DNA of 45,565 bases from Byssochlamys sp. IMV 00236 (taxonomy: Eukaryota > Ascomycota > Eurotiomycetes > Eurotiales > Thermoascaceae). The notes below the pieces were generated by a model. The model saw only the letters and a program-made list of their open reading frames with translations, had not been told where the DNA came from and did no database searches. The stretch covers positions 1-45,565 of the forward strand of contig MSJH02000461.1 in the NCBI GenBank assembly GCA_001931875.2, written 5' to 3'. Within the stretch, counting starts at the first letter, position 1; every line of letters begins with the position of its first letter. This document shows positions 43,145-45,565 of this stretch, in pieces. Position numbers and translations under genes: made by a program.

Positions 43145-44554
43145 TTATTGCTGTATATTGAGTACTTCATCTAGTTTGCTCAATACCTATGTAATGGTTT
43201 ATATAAGCCTGATTTGTACTAAAAAAAATAAGAAGGCTTACCTGATGAATGTCAGGACGACTTGATGGGTCTGTTGTCAACATCCACTGAATAAGATCTT
43301 TCACATTCTGTGAGTATACATTACTCTCTGGAAATTTGTATTGATTATTCAAAACGGCGAGTGCAACAGAGCCTCCTTGATCAGTGTTCATCTCAAAGGG
43401 AGACTGCCCATAGGCCATGGCATAAAGAGTACAGCCCAATGACCAGATATCGACTTTTTCATCAATTGTGGTCCCTGTCTTGACGTCAAATAACTCTGGT
43501 GCTCTGTATGGCATTGTACAGTGTTCAGCAGCAAGATCCTATAAAAGAAAGGTTATGAAGAGATGTAGAAAATAATAGACTTTTTTTTCTACCTGCTGTG
43601 CCAGCGCTTCTTGCCTATTCTCAATACGAATTCGTGCTTGACATGCTGAGCCAAAGTCCATCAATACCGCAGTTTGTCCATCATCTGCGATCAAGACATT
43701 TCTAAAAGATATTAGTATGAACACGCTTTTTGATTTGAATCTTATTATTACCCTGGCTTAATGTCTCGGTGAGCCCAAGGTATAACTTCCCCTCTTCCTT
43801 CCGCTGCAATACCGCCAGTGTATTGTTCTTGATGGCTTCCACCCAACAAAGCTTGGTCCTGCCTGCTTTCTTCTTCATGAGTCATAGCATGCGTTGGTTC
43901 ATATTGGGTTCTAGCAGCAGATTGGCCTCGGAACGTATGCATGACACGTACACCAACGCATATTTCTCGAAATAATCTAAGCATTTCTATCTCTTCAAAG
44001 TGTGTATTGTTCATATTGTTCTTGTTAATTGCATCTTGCAAATTTCCTCTCTTTTAAAGGGTTAATAATGATCGATACCTTATCCACCCACTTACCCTAT
44101 AATAAGGTAAAAAGATATAAATCGTTTTGCTTTCGTCAGGTTCAGTTATTGTACTAGAGTCCTTTTTAAACAAGTTACAATATGCTCTTTCTCTTTTTTC
44201 TCTTTCTTTTTTTTTTTGTTCTTACTAGCATTTTAATTATATTTTTATGTGAAAACATCTGATATGCATCCACTTCACGTTGTGCTAGTTCTGCTTCTTC
44301 TGTGCCTAGTGTACATCGTATCTTTTTTAAAGCATAAAGGTTACCGGAACCATCCTGTGCAAGATAAACAAAGGAGAAACCACTGATATATGATATTTAA
44401 TACTTCTTCATAAGGTATATATATCTGTCAATTACCCTTCTCCTAGTAGCTTGATAATACGGTATGCTCTTCCATTGATACTGATATTTGGGTTTGGTAT
44501 ACAACACACAACAAAGGAACTGAATATGTCAAATAAACTGTCAAGTAATCTCAT
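43145..44554 (-). CDS. ENV7: STK16/Env7-type (NAK family) serine/threonine kinase
   Basis: About seven exons, roughly 360 aa. MRLLDSLFDIFSSFVVCCIP gives an N-terminal Cys pair suited to palmitoylation, as in Env7/STK16. The kinase reads RAYRIIKLLGEGGFSFVYLA (P-loop), LYALKKIRC (Lys) and AQREVDAYQMFSHKNI. PWAHRDIKPGNVLIADDG is the catalytic loop, VLMDFGSA the DFG, and HCTMPYRAPELFDVKTG the activation segment typical of STK16. VDIWSLGCTLYAMAYG and PSSRPDIHQV close it. A Gln/Glu-rich insert of about 45 residues precedes the catalytic loop, as in other fungal homologues. Yeast Env7 is vacuolar and negatively regulates membrane fusion. The last exon (VLSKLDEVLNIQQ) is supplied by an intron with acceptor near 43193. 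Convergent with the WC-1-like gene, 187 bp apart. Confidence 0.9.
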
Positions 44555-44842
44555 CTTGTTTATGTATTTCAATAAATGTCTTTTATAATAAGCGTGTTAC
44601 TCTTGTTGTCTACACTCTCTTGATATAAAAGGGGAGGGGGTTGCGTTAAAAAGGGAACAATAAATAAAAGAAAGTAGGCTGATGTCCCAGTTTTACAGTG
44701 ATTTAAGATTCAAACACAGCGCCTGTGCCGCACAACCTAAAGAATACTTGGCAGAAAAAATTAGTATCACATAAGGCTTTCACTTTTTCTCTTTTGCAAA
44801 TGTCGTAATTGTAGTGAAATACTCATAAAGCTTTCAACATGG
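44555..44842. other. Upstream region of the STK16/Env7 gene
   Basis: Promoter-containing intergenic DNA; no repeat, RNA gene or clear motif recognised. Confidence 0.35.
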
Positions 44843-45040
44843 TTGCCAAGCAACACAATTTGTGATTCGGAGGAGTTTGTCACTGATATCGTTTACTCCA
44901 TTTTAGACATAAGCTACAAGTCAAAAACACATCAAGTAGCATGCTTGCTAAAGGCACAACATGAAATTACTAGAAGAAAACATTGTATGAAGTTAGTTTT
45001 ATTCCATATACACTTGATGTTTATATACATGTATATTTAA
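44843..45040 (+). pseudogene. Possible fragment of a multi-copy hypothetical gene (copy E)
   Basis: An isolated open stretch reads SEEFVTDIVYSILDISYKS, then ACLLKAQHEITRRKHCMK, which has coding character but no proper start in frame (only TTG) and no continuation after the stop at 45040. The style EEFVxxxVxSILD resembles N-terminal segments of the repeated Mucorales proteins I associate with copies B and D. Low confidence. Confidence 0.25.
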
Positions 45041-45274
45041 CTGAAACATAAAGACGGCACCTGATGCTTATGTTTGATATGTAGCCTTATTAATTGTAGT
45101 CATTATATATAGGAGTTTCTGTTACTAAGTATGAAATATAATTGTAAATTACGTCTGTCGTATAATCCATTTTTTAAACCATATTAGCCATAAGGTTACT
45201 ATAGACTGATCTGTATTTTACATCCAAAGAAGTACCCAACGTCTATTTTCAATCTCAGATTATCTTGACTAGTA

Positions 45275-45565
45275 CAGTCAAACCTATGGAATTTGGCGTT
45301 TCCTCAAAAATAAATGGCGGAATTAGAAAAATAAATGTCATGAGTTTAAATTGTTTTTGTCCACTTTGGTTAAAAACAGTTGTCGGAACTAGCTTACTAA
45401 AATTGGCTGGAAGATTGTGCCTAATTGTCGCATATCTTCTACACCTGGTTTTGTCCCTCTCTCTTCCTAATAAAATATAACATAGTGATGAATACTTTTT
45501 TTTTTATAAAGATGGACAGGAAAACATTTTTAATGAAGAAGGAGAAAAAGTTTACGATCCGATGG
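45275..45565 (+). mobile_element. Left end of a dispersed repeat (copy 2), running off the window
   Basis: The element begins after TA with CAGTCAAACC and matches 16077-16139, then, after a stretch absent from copy 1 (45331-45415), matches 17029-17105. Termini of the CAGTCAAACC type are known from pogo/Tigger-like DNA transposons, but no transposase is visible before the window ends. Confidence 0.5.

Noticed and set aside
1..45565. tRNA, rRNA, snRNA genes and CRISPR arrays
   Set aside because: No B-box-like GGTTCGANTCC with a foldable cloverleaf, no conserved rRNA/U6 blocks and no regularly spaced direct repeats were seen; CRISPR is not expected in a fungal nuclear genome.
1..45565. Secondary-metabolite or light-regulated gene cluster around the photoreceptor
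   Set aside because: Neighbours are housekeeping genes (STK16-type kinase, DPP8/9-like peptidase, BRO1) with mixed orientations; no biosynthetic enzymes are present.

Overview
The window is nuclear DNA of a filamentous fungus, most likely one of the Mucoromycota (Mucorales type). The inference rests on AT-rich DNA, many short spliceosomal introns (about 43-70 nt) with GTAAG-like donors and late TAG acceptors, CT-rich tracts before start codons, a class III GH18 chitinase, a LOV-PAS white-collar-1 photoreceptor, and a recurrent multi-copy gene family that I recall from Mucorales genomes. The species cannot be named from the sequence. Gene models were spliced by hand. Exon lengths sum to whole codons for the chitinase, EPL1, the GRIP golgin, PTC7, BRO1 and the WC-1-like gene, so those models are firm.

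Layout. 0-1.2 kb: relic of a Tc1/mariner transposase. 1.2-3.0 kb: secreted chitinase (+). 3.1-5.1 kb: EPL1, a NuA4 subunit (-). 5.5-6.3 kb: decayed member of a multi-copy family. 6.8-12.1 kb: an Imh1-like GRIP golgin and a Mam3/CNNM-type CBS-pair membrane protein, both (+). 12.1-16.0 kb: a Nak1/Kic1-type germinal-centre kinase, converging on MAM3 with a 42 bp gap, then the mitochondrial phosphatase PTC7, both (-). 16.1-20.4 kb: a graveyard of mobile elements: a non-LTR retrotransposon 3' fragment nested in another repeat, two decayed multi-copy genes, and a 500 bp MITE-like inverted-repeat element. 20.5-25.6 kb: a dense block with FOL3 (-) and PRI1 (+) divergent over 102 bp, followed by a RUS/DUF647 gene (+). 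25.6-31.5 kb: a gene-poor stretch with an inverted-repeat-bounded segment that holds a fragment of a small gene, repeat copies, and one 71-codon ORF. 31.5-37.8 kb: BRO1 (+) and a DPP8/9-like peptidase (-), convergent over 44 bp. 38.0-40.1 kb: a second Tc1/mariner relic, another decayed gene and a second retrotransposon 3' end. 40.5-44.6 kb: a WC-1-like blue-light receptor (+) convergent with an STK16/Env7 kinase (-). The window ends in a decayed ORF and the left end of a repeat related to the one at 16.08 kb.

How the genes work together. There is no metabolic cluster or operon. The intact genes are housekeeping: chromatin (EPL1), replication (PRI1), folate (FOL3), Golgi and endosome traffic (golgin, BRO1, ENV7), polarity signalling (Nak1-type kinase), mitochondria (PTC7, probably RUS), cell wall (chitinase) and light sensing (WC-1-like). 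The accessory content lies in three repeat-rich islands (0-1, 16-20.4 and 38-40 kb) and in the gene-poor 25.6-31.5 kb stretch. The most interesting items are the WC-1-like receptor with an intact LOV cysteine but an atypical zinc finger, with a GATC-CGATC-like site upstream; two GC-AG introns; an in-frame, stop-free golgin intron; the inverted-repeat elements; and the decaying multi-copy gene family.
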